From the NCBI GenBank assembly GCA_008668235.1, contig RQCP01000046.1, positions 1 through 9,175 of the forward strand: a stretch of 9,175 bases of DNA, read 5' to 3'. Below are positions 1 to 6,353 of the stretch, one piece after another. The first letter of the stretch is position 1; the number at the start of each line of letters is the position of its first letter. The notes beneath the pieces are model-generated. The model was not told the origin of the DNA. It worked only from the letters and a program-made list of their open reading frames with translations, and searched no databases. The DNA comes from Collinsella aerofaciens. GTDB lineage: Bacteria > Actinomycetota > Coriobacteriia > Coriobacteriales > Coriobacteriaceae. The position numbers and the translations under genes are program-made.

Positions 1-250
1 CCTGCATACTGGATTTTGGGATAAAGGCAGTCACCATGGGCACCATTCTGTAAAAAAACGAGAGGCTCTAGAGGCGTTGGGGCTCAGAATCGGGGCTTTC
101 AGCGCAGTTTTGCACCCCCGCCCCCGCGCCCGCGGACCCCGGGACGCAGAAAACTCCGTAATTTGCACGGCGCCCCCGGGGGTACCTGTGGGCAAAAAGC
201 AACCGCCCTGCCGAAAAATGCATTTTTCGGTGCGGTTTATGCAGCACAGC
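1..250 (-). repeat. Interspersed GC-rich repeat, copy A (left-truncated by window)
   Basis: Positions 1-243 align without gaps to 2312-2554, with about 21 differences in 243 (about 91% identity). The core at roughly 50-200 is nearly invariant and includes a run of seven A, an XbaI-like TCTAGA palindrome, a CCCCCGCCCCCGCGCCCGCGG block and the palindrome CCCCCGGGGG. The copy runs off the window's left edge, so its true end is unseen. Any ORFs across it have skewed composition and are taken as spurious. It begins 22 bases past the stop of the minus-strand gene at 272-601, and its gene-proximal end is a terminator-like hairpin. I recall this sequence as a multicopy repeat of Collinsella genomes, but I have not checked that. 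Confidence 0.85.
194..237 (-). terminator. Rho-independent terminator inside repeat copy A
   Basis: Read on the minus strand, the arms AACCGC and GCGGTT enclose the perfect 20-base palindrome at 211-230, and the stem is followed by GC then TTTTT (complement of 194-198). It sits about 35 bases past the stop of the 272-601 gene, as expected for that gene's terminator. Copy B (2505-2548) keeps the outer arms and the T-tract but pairs the inner part in a different register. Confidence 0.65.
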
Positions 251-271
251 GGCTGTGGATGCGTATGTCGC

Positions 272-601
272 TCAGCGTTCTTGCCAGCCGATGCAACGTC
301 GTGCGTAGCCCTTAATGTCTTCGGTGAAACCGTCAAGGTCGTCGAGCGTGATCACGTTATCGGAAAGCAAGTTGGCTATCTCATAACGCATGGTGCTACG
401 GCGAATACCGTTTACGAGCACTCCTGAGGACAGCTTGTCCCTATTGACGCGCTCTTCTAGCGCCCAAAATCTACTGGACGCTTCGCTGTCACCGTTCAGT
501 ATCTCGATGTACTGGCCAATGAGCATTTCCATATAGCTTTCTTGCCATTTTGGGAGCAGCCCCTTGAACAGCTTCCAGTCGCTTTCAGTTACCTCGCCCA
601 T
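272..601 (-). CDS. Small conserved hypothetical protein (109 aa)
   Basis: A 109-residue, charged, probably cytosolic helical protein, starting MGEVTESDWK and ending CIGWQER. I favour the ATG at 601: GGAGG lies four bases upstream, whereas the longer TTG start at 619 has no such site. The sequence pattern (TESDWKLF, LPKWQESYME, FWALEERV, a basic RRS-M-YEIANLL segment, then VITLDDLDGF) resembles small proteins of gut Firmicutes and Actinomycetota that are often auto-annotated 'multidrug transporter'. No membrane segment is present here, so that label is not credible. Function is unknown. The gene stands alone, and its 3' end abuts the repeat copy A, whose first hairpin probably terminates it. 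Confidence 0.8.
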   Translation of the reverse strand: MGEVTESDWKLFKGLLPKWQESYMEMLIGQYIEILNGDSEASSRFWALEERVNRDKLSSGVLVNGIRRSTMRYEIANLLSDNVITLDDLDGFTEDIKGYARRCIGWQER

Positions 602-709
602 ATTGCCTCCGTTCGCCAAACAAACTTAGCCATTCGATTTTTATTCTATTTGGAATTTTCGCTCGCAGCCGTGGATGAGGGGACCATCGGTCTTCAAGTT
701 CGAGCTTGA

Positions 710-882
710 ATGAGCCGTTTGCTACAAAATGCGCCTAATTACTACGATGATTTGAATGCCTTCGACCATGCCGAAAAGGGTGGACATTAAACCGCAGGTA
801 GAAAGCTTGCCGATTTTTGAAAAAGATGGGTGTGGTCGGCCTCATCGAGTTCATCGTAGTAAATCGGCCTTTTTCTTGGCAT
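710..882. other. Two tiny convergent ORFs with a shared YYD[DE]L motif (inverted duplication)
   Basis: The plus-strand ORF 710-790 (26 aa) contains NYYDDLNAFDH. The minus-strand ORF 787-882 (31 aa) contains IYYDELDEADH. The underlying DNA is a perfect 12-base inverted repeat (TTACTACGATGA at 739-750, its complement at 851-862) with further similarity beyond it. The two stop codons overlap at 787-790. Neither ORF has a ribosome site, so this may be a decayed inverted duplication of a gene end rather than two expressed peptides. I do not recognise the motif. Confidence 0.35.
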
Positions 883-933
883 GCAGTGAGTTAAATACCA
901 GTTCCCGTGCTGGAATTGCCCGCCCCATTCGTG

Positions 934-999
934 AGTTGCGGTGAAATAGGGACTGTTAGACGCTCCAAGGTCCTCAACAGTCCGTATTTCACCGCAACT
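934..999. repeat. Long palindromic hairpin 1 (GTTGCGGTG family)
   Basis: Arms 934-957 and 976-999 are complementary over 24 bases with one mismatch, around an 18-base loop. The base of the stem reads AGTTGCGGTGAAATA and the tip GGGACTGTT. No T-tract follows on either strand, so it is not a standard intrinsic terminator. It lies 50 bases beyond the stop of the split regulator gene (1050). It shares its stem base with the hairpin at 2156-2220 but not its tip. Apart from this hairpin and the tiny ORFs at 710-882, I see nothing coding in 602-1049. Confidence 0.85.
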
Positions 1000-1049
1000 T
1001 GGAAGGGGCGAGCGGCGTTGGCCAAGCATTGCTGACGGGTTGGAGCGGC

Positions 1050-1295
1050 TTAGGCTTGTTTGCGGCGTTTCCATTGCTTTCGGCACCAGCGCATGAGTGC
1101 TTTTACAACTGGGATGGTGATGAGGATGACCCATGCGGGATGGGACTGCGCCAAGCAAAGCCACATATAGAGGAACCAGGCAATGGCGGCTGTTGGATAG
1201 ACGCTACCGATTAGCTTAGATAGATGACGTCGGTCGATGAAGTCGCCCATCGCATAGTAGACGGGAATCAGAAAGACCAGAAAGAGCCCCATGCC
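1050..1295 (-). pseudogene. C-terminal membrane part of the HTH regulator, cut off by an in-frame stop
   Basis: This stretch continues the 1296-1970 gene in the same reading frame directly after its TAG stop. It encodes GMGLFLVFLIPVYYAMGDFIDRR, then two further hydrophobic segments (YPTAAIAWFLYMWLCLA and AWVILITIPVVKAL), and ends with a basic tail WCRKQWKRRKQA. An ATG at 1290-1292 could in theory start an 80-residue protein, but I see no ribosome site at suitable spacing. The simplest reading is that one intact ~311-residue protein was interrupted by a point mutation such as TGG to TAG. Alternatives are readthrough, reinitiation, or a sequencing error. Confidence 0.7.
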
Positions 1296-1970
1296 CTACG
1301 TGCCGCAGATGATGCCGAGCGCGAGATAGGCGAGGACGACAAGTGCAGGAAAGGGAAACTTGTTCCATGCGCGACCGAGCTTAATATGGAAATGCTTGCC
1401 ATGATGGTCGAGCTTGTCGTGTGCCTCTTTCCAGCTCGAAAAGGTCTCGCCGTCGACGGTGACGGTGCCGTCGGCATTAGTATGTACGCTGTGCCCATCG
1501 TCCTCTAGCGTATCGATATGCAATCCGCCCGGCCCGACATGGACCTCTTCACCCTTGCGCTCGTTAGCCACATGGATACCATTCCAGCCAACATGGACCT
1601 CTTTGCCTTTGTTGGGATCAATAACATGGATACCGCGTGCGAGAGAAATGTCGACAAGTGGCTTGCCGTCAGAATCCACGTGCTCGGTAGAAGACTCGGC
1701 GCCTTCAGACTCGCCTGAATTATTGGCGTCAACGTCATCGTCGGCCGAGGTGTCGACATCGCTAGCCGCTTCCCCATATAGCAACTCATCCAGTGACACG
1801 CCATACAGCGCGGCGAGCGCAATAAGGTTATCGGTATCGGGTGAGGATTCGCTGCGTTCCCATTTGCTGACAGCCTGGCGGCTTACGCCAAGCTGAGCAG
1901 CAAGCGCCTCTTGGGAAAGACCGGCAGCTTTGCGGCGATCGACGAGGCGCTGTGCCATCGCAAGATCCAT
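1296..1970 (-). CDS. Cro/CI-type HTH transcriptional regulator, N-terminal part (224 aa, probably truncated)
   Basis: Residues 7-64 form an HTH_3 (Cro/CI, XRE) DNA-binding domain, with the core LSQEALAAQLGVSRQAVSKWE at 18-38 and the family ending YGVSLDELL. An acidic linker (about 70-100) follows. Next come three imperfect GIHV-type repeats (about 113-165: GIHVIDPNKGKEVHVG, GIHVANERKGEEVHVG, then GLHIDTLEDDG), a short helix region, and one hydrophobic segment (FPALVVLAYLALGIICG) ending in TAG. The downstream codons carry the remaining membrane segments in frame, so the intact protein was probably a membrane-anchored regulator. I chose the ATG at 1970 because AAAGGA lies six bases upstream. 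An ATG at 1985 would add five residues. The target and signal are unknown; HTH regulators with C-terminal membrane segments are common in Actinomycetota and Firmicutes. Confidence 0.85.
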   Translation of the reverse strand: MDLAMAQRLVDRRKAAGLSQEALAAQLGVSRQAVSKWERSESSPDTDNLIALAALYGVSLDELLYGEAASDVDTSADDDVDANNSGESEGAESSTEHVDSDGKPLVDISLARGIHVIDPNKGKEVHVGWNGIHVANERKGEEVHVGPGGLHIDTLEDDGHSVHTNADGTVTVDGETFSSWKEAHDKLDHHGKHFHIKLGRAWNKFPFPALVVLAYLALGIICGT

Positions 1971-2155
1971 GACAGTTCCTTTCATGTGGCGACCGTAATC
2001 GAATGAGCCGAGTATGCCGAGAACAACCGGTAGCGACCACCATTTCTAGTTAGAATCTGCCCCAACCCTACCGCAACTACGAGTAGCAACCCCTAATGGC
2101 CTGCCATTTCATGACAAATGTCAGTACGCATAACAGCCAAGAACCCTCTCAATAT

Positions 2156-2220
2156 GTTGCGGTGGAATAGTTCCTGTTTGGCATAGCAGAGCCATAAAAC
2201 AGGAACTATTCCACCGCAAC
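2156..2220. repeat. Long palindromic hairpin 2 (GTTGCGGTG family)
   Basis: Arms 2156-2179 and 2197-2220 are perfectly complementary over 24 bases around a 17-base loop that itself contains a TGGC/GCCA pair. The stem base GTTGCGGTGGAATAG matches hairpin 1 (934-999) except for one A/G change. The tip TTCCTGTTT differs completely but keeps perfect pairing. No T-tract follows. It lies 186 bases upstream of the HTH gene start (1970) and 92 bases from repeat copy B. Confidence 0.9.
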
Positions 2221-2235
2221 TTACTATCAGGCCAC

Positions 2236-2360
2236 GCACCCGCAGAGTAGCTACGGGTGCCTGGGGTAGGATGCGGCGTGCATTTTTGGGAGTAATCAGC
2301 AGCCGAGGGTGCCTGCATACTGGATTTTGGGCGAAAGGCAGGCACCATGGGCCGCATCCT
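2236..2360. other. Nested stem-loops flanking and entering repeat copy B
   Basis: Three separate pairings are visible. GCACCCG (2236-2242) pairs with CGGGTGC (2254-2260). AGGATGCGGC (2268-2277) pairs perfectly with GCCGCATCCT (2351-2360). Inside that, GGTGCCTGC (2308-2316) pairs perfectly with GCAGGCACC (2338-2346). The last two form one long two-tier structure whose right half lies within the segment shared with copy A. In copy A the corresponding right arm reads GCACCATTCT, so its left partner would lie outside this window. The organisation suggests a structured RNA or a cruciform-forming repeat end. Confidence 0.6.
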
Positions 2361-2554
2361 GTAAAAAAACGAGCGGCTCTAGAGGCGTTGGGACTCAGAA
2401 TCGGGGCTTTCAGCGCAATTTTGCACCCCCGCCCCCGCGCCCGCGGACCCCGGGACGCTGAATACTCCGAAATTTGCACGGCGCCCCCGGGGGTACCTGT
2501 GGGCAAAAAGCAACCGTCCCGTCAAAGTATGCATTTGGCGGGGCGGTTTATGCA
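2312..2554 (-). repeat. Interspersed GC-rich repeat, copy B
   Basis: This is the second copy of the element at 1-243, aligned without gaps. The differences concentrate in the two hairpin-forming ends, while the central ~150 bases differ at only about six positions. As with copy A, it lies 3' of a minus-strand gene (the permease stop at 2610) and in the same orientation, with the terminator-like hairpin nearest the gene. Homology to the extra left-hand stem-loops (2236-2311) cannot be tested because copy A is cut by the window edge. Confidence 0.9.
2505..2548 (-). terminator. Rho-independent terminator of the ABC operon, within repeat copy B
   Basis: On the minus strand a stem of about 15 pairs (outer arms AACCGCCCCG and CGGGACGGTT, with G-T wobbles, then CCAAA/TTTGA-type pairing) encloses a seven-base loop and is followed by GC then TTTTT (complement of 2505-2509). 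It lies 62 bases past the permease stop at 2610, the right place to end the exporter operon transcript. Confidence 0.7.
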
Positions 2555-2609
2555 AAAATGCTGCTGCGGGCGCGTCGGCAGCTCGCTAGAACTTGAATCT
2601 CAGGACAGG

Positions 2610-5375
2610 TTACTCGGCGCTCTTGAGGGCGCCGACCATGTCGATCCTATTGAGGGTGCGATTGGTAGTGAGGTTGACGATAAACGTAAAGCCAAAGGAA
2701 AGCAGCACGGCGAGCACGTAGCTTAGCGGCTCGACCTCAACGTCAAAGTACAGCGACGGCATCTGCAGGATGTACGTGAAGCTCTCGGCCAGCAAGCCAC
2801 CCAGCGGCACGCCCAGCGCAGCGCCGATCGCCGTGAGGATCAACGTCTCCTTGTTGACGTAATGGTGCACCTCGCCACGGCGGAAGCCCAGCACCTTGAT
2901 GGTCGCCAGCTCGCGTTCGCGCTCGGAGATATTCGTGTTGGACAGCGTAAACACCACCACAAACGATAGGCACGCCGCCATAAAGGTCACGAGCACCACG
3001 ACGGAATTGATAATCGTAAAGTTCGCCTCGTAGTTCTCCCAATGCTCGGCCGTACTCGAAATCGTAAGCCAACCGTCGCTCTTAAGATTCTTGCTAAACG
3101 CAATCTGGTCGGCCGACGAGCCCTTAAGCAGCACAAAGACGCCGTTGAGGCGTGCGCTTCGACCGAACGCGCGCTCATAGGTGCCCTGCGTCATGTAAAG
3201 CGTGTTGCCCAGATAGTTAAGCGAAATGTCGCTGACTTTGACCTTGGCGACATTGAGCGACGAATCCTGGACGTGTGCCGTATCGCCCGGCTGAATCCCC
3301 AGCACCAGCTGTGAACTCTTACTCAGATACACGTCTCCGTCACGCAAAGACAGCGGCTCTTTGGACTCGTCCTCGAGGCACACGTAGTCGTCCAGATCGT
3401 TCATGCGGTCATCGGGCACCACGATCAGCTGCACGGTCTCGCTCTTGCCGCCAAACGTAAAGGTAACGTTGTCAGTCATGATCGGCAGCGTCGAAGTTAC
3501 GGTCACGTTGGAATCATTGGCCGCGCTGCGCTCATCCAACGCCGCGCACGTCTGCGTAAAGTCATCGGGGTTGGCGACCGCCAGCAAGTCATAGCGCGTG
3601 ATATGCCCGTACTGCTTGGGCGAAAGCGCAACCGACGTGTCGCGAATACCCATACCGCAGATCACAAGCGCGGTGCAACCCGCGATGCCAAAGATGGTCA
3701 TAAAGGCGCGCTTTTTATAGCGGAAAAGGTTGCGTGCAGCGACCTTGTTCAAAAAGCCCATGCGGCGCCAGATAAAGCCGATGCGCTCGAGCAGAATGCG
3801 CGAGCCAGCGCGCGGGGCCTTGGGACGCATAAGCGAGGCCGGGGTCTCGGCCATCTCGTGGCGACAGGCGATAATCGTGGCGCCCACCACGCCCACGGCA
3901 AACAGCGCCACCGAAACGATCGAGGACACGATGTCGTACGAAAGCAGCATCTGGGGCAGTGAGTACATGTCGTCGAACACCGTAAACAGGAACAGCGGCA
4001 GGCCCACAAATCCGATGATGTTGCCGAGCACGCCGCCGATCAGACAGGCCCACAGCGCATAGTCCACGTATTTGGACAGGATGCGTCCGCGCGAATAACC
4101 GAGCGCCTTATACAGGCCGATGAGTGTGCGTTCCTCCTCGACCATACGCGTGGCGGTGGTAAGGCTGATGAGCACGGCGACGATAAAGAAGATGAACGGG
4201 AACACCGTGGCGATGGCCTCAATTGACGAGCTATCGCTCTCCACGCTCGAGTAGCTTGCGATATTGCCGCGGTCCTGGATGTACCAGGTGCATTCTCCCA
4301 GATCGGAAAGCTCGGCGCGGGCATCGGCAAACTGCTGGTCGGCGGCGGCACGGCGCTGATCCAGGTCGGCCTGCGCTTGCGCACGCTCGTCGCTGCCCTC
4401 GGCCATGCGGTTGATGTTGTCCTGCTCGATCCCAAAGACCATATTCGCCTGACGCTCAGCCGCGTCCAAGTTCGCCGGCGTATCGGCCGTCAGCTCCTGG
4501 GCACGCGCTTTCTCGCGCTCCTCGCGGATCTTCTCTATATTGCCCTTGACCTCATTGATCTTTGCCGCGTAGGCATCCGAATAGGAGTTGAGATCCTTGG
4601 CTCCCTCGACGATCACGTGGACCGCGGAGTAGGAAGAAGATGTCGCGGCGTCCTCGCTCACATAGAACTTATAGTCCGCCGCCGAAGCAGCGCGAAAGGC
4701 GTTGACTGTCGAGTCGGAGCTCACGTCGGTGGGATCGAGAACCTCGGCCGTGATGGTGTAATCGCTATCGGCAAACTGGTCCTTGGCGCTTTGGTTCGAC
4801 GAGCTCGCATCGTTGGCGGCGAAACTCACCGTATCGCCGAGCTTTTTGCCCGAAGCCTTCAGGAACTTCGAAGTCACCGCGACCTCATCGGCGCTCTCAG
4901 GCAAATCGCCGTTCACGAGCACCGGCTGATCGATGTTCTCCTTGGAGAGACTTTGCACGACCACGCGCTCGCGCGTTGTGCCCACGGCGGTGTAGGCGGT
5001 CTCGGTGTAGATGCCCTCGGCCGTTTCGACGCCGTCGACCTCTTGGATAGCCGCAAGATCGTCGCGTGTAAGGCCATAGGTCGACTGCACGTTAATGTCA
5101 TAGACATTCTGCTGGTCAAAATACGCGTCGACCGAATCGCACAGATCCTCGCAGCCCGCCTTAAGGCCGCACATCACACTCACGCCGAGCGCGGTGATCA
5201 CGACGATGGACAAGAAGCGTTTGAGGCTGCCGCGAATCGTGCGGTAGACACCGCGGCGAAACACCGTCGGGACCATATCGTTTGAGCTTTGAGCAGTGCG
5301 GTAGGTCGCGAACTCCCAGTCGCGGTCTGCGTGCTCCGTATCGTGGTTTTGGCTGTTTTGGCGATCTTGGTCCAT
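2610..5375 (-). CDS. ABC transporter permease with two FtsX domains (921 aa)
   Basis: A large inner-membrane permease of the MacB/FtsX (type VII ABC) superfamily. Numbering from the ATG: a cytosolic N-terminus of about 50 residues and TM1 (about 53-73) precede a large extracytoplasmic domain (about 75-385) with a Glu/Arg/Ala-rich coiled coil at roughly 270-360. FtsX core 1 follows (about 389-505, with the cytosolic coupling segment RMVEEERTLIGLYKALGYSR), then a further TM (about 557-576) that opens the second half. A second extracytoplasmic domain (about 580-785) leads to FtsX core 2 (about 788-902, coupling segment SERERELATIKVLGF), ending GALKSAE. About eight TMs in total. It starts five bases after the ATPase stop; a GTG at 5387 overlapping that stop is an alternative. 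Neither start has a strong ribosome site, so translational coupling is likely. Substrate unknown; peptide, antibiotic or lipid export are possible for the family. Confidence 0.93.
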   Translation of the reverse strand: MDQDRQNSQNHDTEHADRDWEFATYRTAQSSNDMVPTVFRRGVYRTIRGSLKRFLSIVVITALGVSVMCGLKAGCEDLCDSVDAYFDQQNVYDINVQSTYGLTRDDLAAIQEVDGVETAEGIYTETAYTAVGTTRERVVVQSLSKENIDQPVLVNGDLPESADEVAVTSKFLKASGKKLGDTVSFAANDASSSNQSAKDQFADSDYTITAEVLDPTDVSSDSTVNAFRAASAADYKFYVSEDAATSSSYSAVHVIVEGAKDLNSYSDAYAAKINEVKGNIEKIREEREKARAQELTADTPANLDAAERQANMVFGIEQDNINRMAEGSDERAQAQADLDQRRAAADQQFADARAELSDLGECTWYIQDRGNIASYSSVESDSSSIEAIATVFPFIFFIVAVLISLTTATRMVEEERTLIGLYKALGYSRGRILSKYVDYALWACLIGGVLGNIIGFVGLPLFLFTVFDDMYSLPQMLLSYDIVSSIVSVALFAVGVVGATIIACRHEMAETPASLMRPKAPRAGSRILLERIGFIWRRMGFLNKVAARNLFRYKKRAFMTIFGIAGCTALVICGMGIRDTSVALSPKQYGHITRYDLLAVANPDDFTQTCAALDERSAANDSNVTVTSTLPIMTDNVTFTFGGKSETVQLIVVPDDRMNDLDDYVCLEDESKEPLSLRDGDVYLSKSSQLVLGIQPGDTAHVQDSSLNVAKVKVSDISLNYLGNTLYMTQGTYERAFGRSARLNGVFVLLKGSSADQIAFSKNLKSDGWLTISSTAEHWENYEANFTIINSVVVLVTFMAACLSFVVVFTLSNTNISERERELATIKVLGFRRGEVHHYVNKETLILTAIGAALGVPLGGLLAESFTYILQMPSLYFDVEVEPLSYVLAVLLSFGFTFIVNLTTNRTLNRIDMVGALKSAE

Positions 5376-5380
5376 GGGCG

Positions 5381-6082
5381 CTACCACTCGATCGTCTCGA
5401 TAGGCACGGGATTTTGCTGGACCGTCTCGCTCTCCACGCGGCCGCTCTTAAAGCGGATCAGGCGATCGGCCATGGGCGCCAGCGCGGAGTTATGGGTGAT
5501 GATGATGACCGTGATGCCCTGCTTGCGACAGGTGTCCTGTAGCAGCTGCAAGATCTGCTTGCCGGTTTTGTAGTCGAGTGCGCCCGTGGGCTCGTCGCAC
5601 AGGAGCAGCTTGGGGTTCTTGGCCAGCGCGCGGGCGATGGACACACGCTGCTGCTCGCCGCCCGAAAGCTGCGCCGGAAAGTTAGCAAGACGGTCGCCCA
5701 GGCCAACCTGACGAAGCGTTTGCTCGGCATCGAGCGAATCGGGGCAAATCTGCGCCGCAAGCTCGACATTTTCGAGCGCCGTCAGGTTGGGGACCAGATT
5801 GTAGAACTGGAAGACAAAGCCGACGTCGGCACGGCGGTATTCCACGAGCTGCGCCTCGTTGGCAGAGCTCACGTCGCGCCCGTCCACCGTCACAGTGCCG
5901 GAGGTTACCGTATCCATGCCACCCAGGATGTTGAGCGCCGTAGTCTTGCCGGCACCCGAGGCGCCCAGGATAATGGCGAGCTCGCCGCGCTCAACGGTAA
6001 AGCTCGCGCCGTCGAGCGCGTGAATGCGGGCATCGCCCTCGCCGTACGCCTTGATGACGTCTTTGAATTCGATATAAGCCAT
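5381..6082 (-). CDS. ABC transporter ATP-binding protein, MacB/LolD type (233 aa)
   Basis: A complete nucleotide-binding subunit: Walker A GASGAGKTT (40-48), Q-loop glutamine 92 (VFQFYNLVPNLTALEN), signature LSGGEQQR (139-146), Walker B LLLCDEP (159-165), D-loop GALD (167-170) and H-loop His197 (IIIITHN). The length and the FYNLVPNLTALENV segment place it in the MacB/LolD/FtsE-like group that works with FtsX-type permeases. It is the first gene of a two-gene operon with the permease five bases downstream; two copies would power one permease or permease pair at the cytosolic membrane face. The ATG at 6082 is the only sensible start, although its ribosome site is weak (GGGA about ten bases upstream). 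No sensor kinase or response regulator lies beside it, unlike typical bacitracin-sensing Bce modules. Confidence 0.95.
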   Translation of the reverse strand: MAYIEFKDVIKAYGEGDARIHALDGASFTVERGELAIILGASGAGKTTALNILGGMDTVTSGTVTVDGRDVSSANEAQLVEYRRADVGFVFQFYNLVPNLTALENVELAAQICPDSLDAEQTLRQVGLGDRLANFPAQLSGGEQQRVSIARALAKNPKLLLCDEPTGALDYKTGKQILQLLQDTCRKQGITVIIITHNSALAPMADRLIRFKSGRVESETVQQNPVPIETIEW

Positions 6083-6097
6083 CGATTAATTCCCATC

Positions 6098-6161
6098 TGG
6101 TCGGATAACTCCTTAGTATTACCCATTTCGCACCGACCAAAAAGGGACAGGTTCATTTTGG
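6098..6161. other. Two small inverted repeats in the exporter 5' region
   Basis: TGGTCGG (6098-6104) pairs with CCGACCA (6133-6139). Overlapping it, CCAAAA (6137-6142) pairs with TTTTGG (6156-6161) around AGGGACAGGTTCA. The two share bases and cannot both form, so alternative leader folds of the exporter mRNA are possible. The string AGGGACAGGTTCATTTTGG resembles a motif I recall recurring in intergenic repeats of gut bacteria, but I cannot verify this. In 6083-6353 I see no gene and no convincing minus-strand promoter. Confidence 0.3.
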
Positions 6162-6281
6162 CAGGTTTTATATGGGGAAATGGCAGCCATAGATGAGGCG
6201 CCGGGAAGGCAGAGAAATCATCGACGGGGTCAGGCCGACCGCCAAACACAACGCATGCATCTCAATCTGTCAGCCAAATCA

Positions 6282-6312
6282 TTCGAACAGCTGTTCGTTT
6301 CTATGATATGAT
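6282..6312 (+). promoter_or_regulatory. Candidate promoter of the GyrI-like gene
   Basis: Overlapping TATGAT hexamers at 6302-6307 and 6307-6312 match the -10 consensus at five of six positions. The -35 is poor: TTCGAA at 6282-6287 is 14 or 19 bases away. The candidate overlaps the SOS-type palindrome. A start near 6319 would give a leader of about 35 bases. Confidence 0.4.
6284..6297 (+). promoter_or_regulatory. LexA/SOS-type operator
   Basis: CGAACAGCTGTTCG is a perfect 14-base palindrome matching the Gram-positive and actinobacterial LexA box core GAAC-N4-GTTC with flanking C and G. It lies 57 bases before the GyrI-like start codon and directly upstream of a TATGAT -10 candidate, so a bound repressor would block the promoter. 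The match is seen directly; control by LexA is inferred from the consensus. Confidence 0.7.
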
Positions 6313-6353
6313 TCCGCTATCTAAGCAGGCCAATACGCAGAAAGGCGGCCAAC

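Noticed and set aside
31..427. ORFs on both strands across repeat copy A, and similar ones across copy B (2093-2506, 2271-2726)
   Set aside because: They translate a non-coding GC-rich repeat, lack ribosome sites, and overlap each other and real genes. Similar translated products in databases are probably spurious.
934..999. Long hairpin as the intrinsic terminator of the HTH gene
   Set aside because: Neither strand has a T-tract after the stem, and a related hairpin occurs at 2156-2220, not at a gene end.
2112..2123. TGACA-AA-TGTCA inverted repeat upstream of the HTH gene as an operator
   Set aside because: Only five bases per arm, about 140 bases from the start codon and with no clear promoter around it; could be chance.
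4377..5285. 302-residue plus-strand ORF opposite the permease
   Set aside because: It is the antisense shadow of a clear ABC permease gene with conserved FtsX domains; its product is Arg/Leu/His-rich with no family features.
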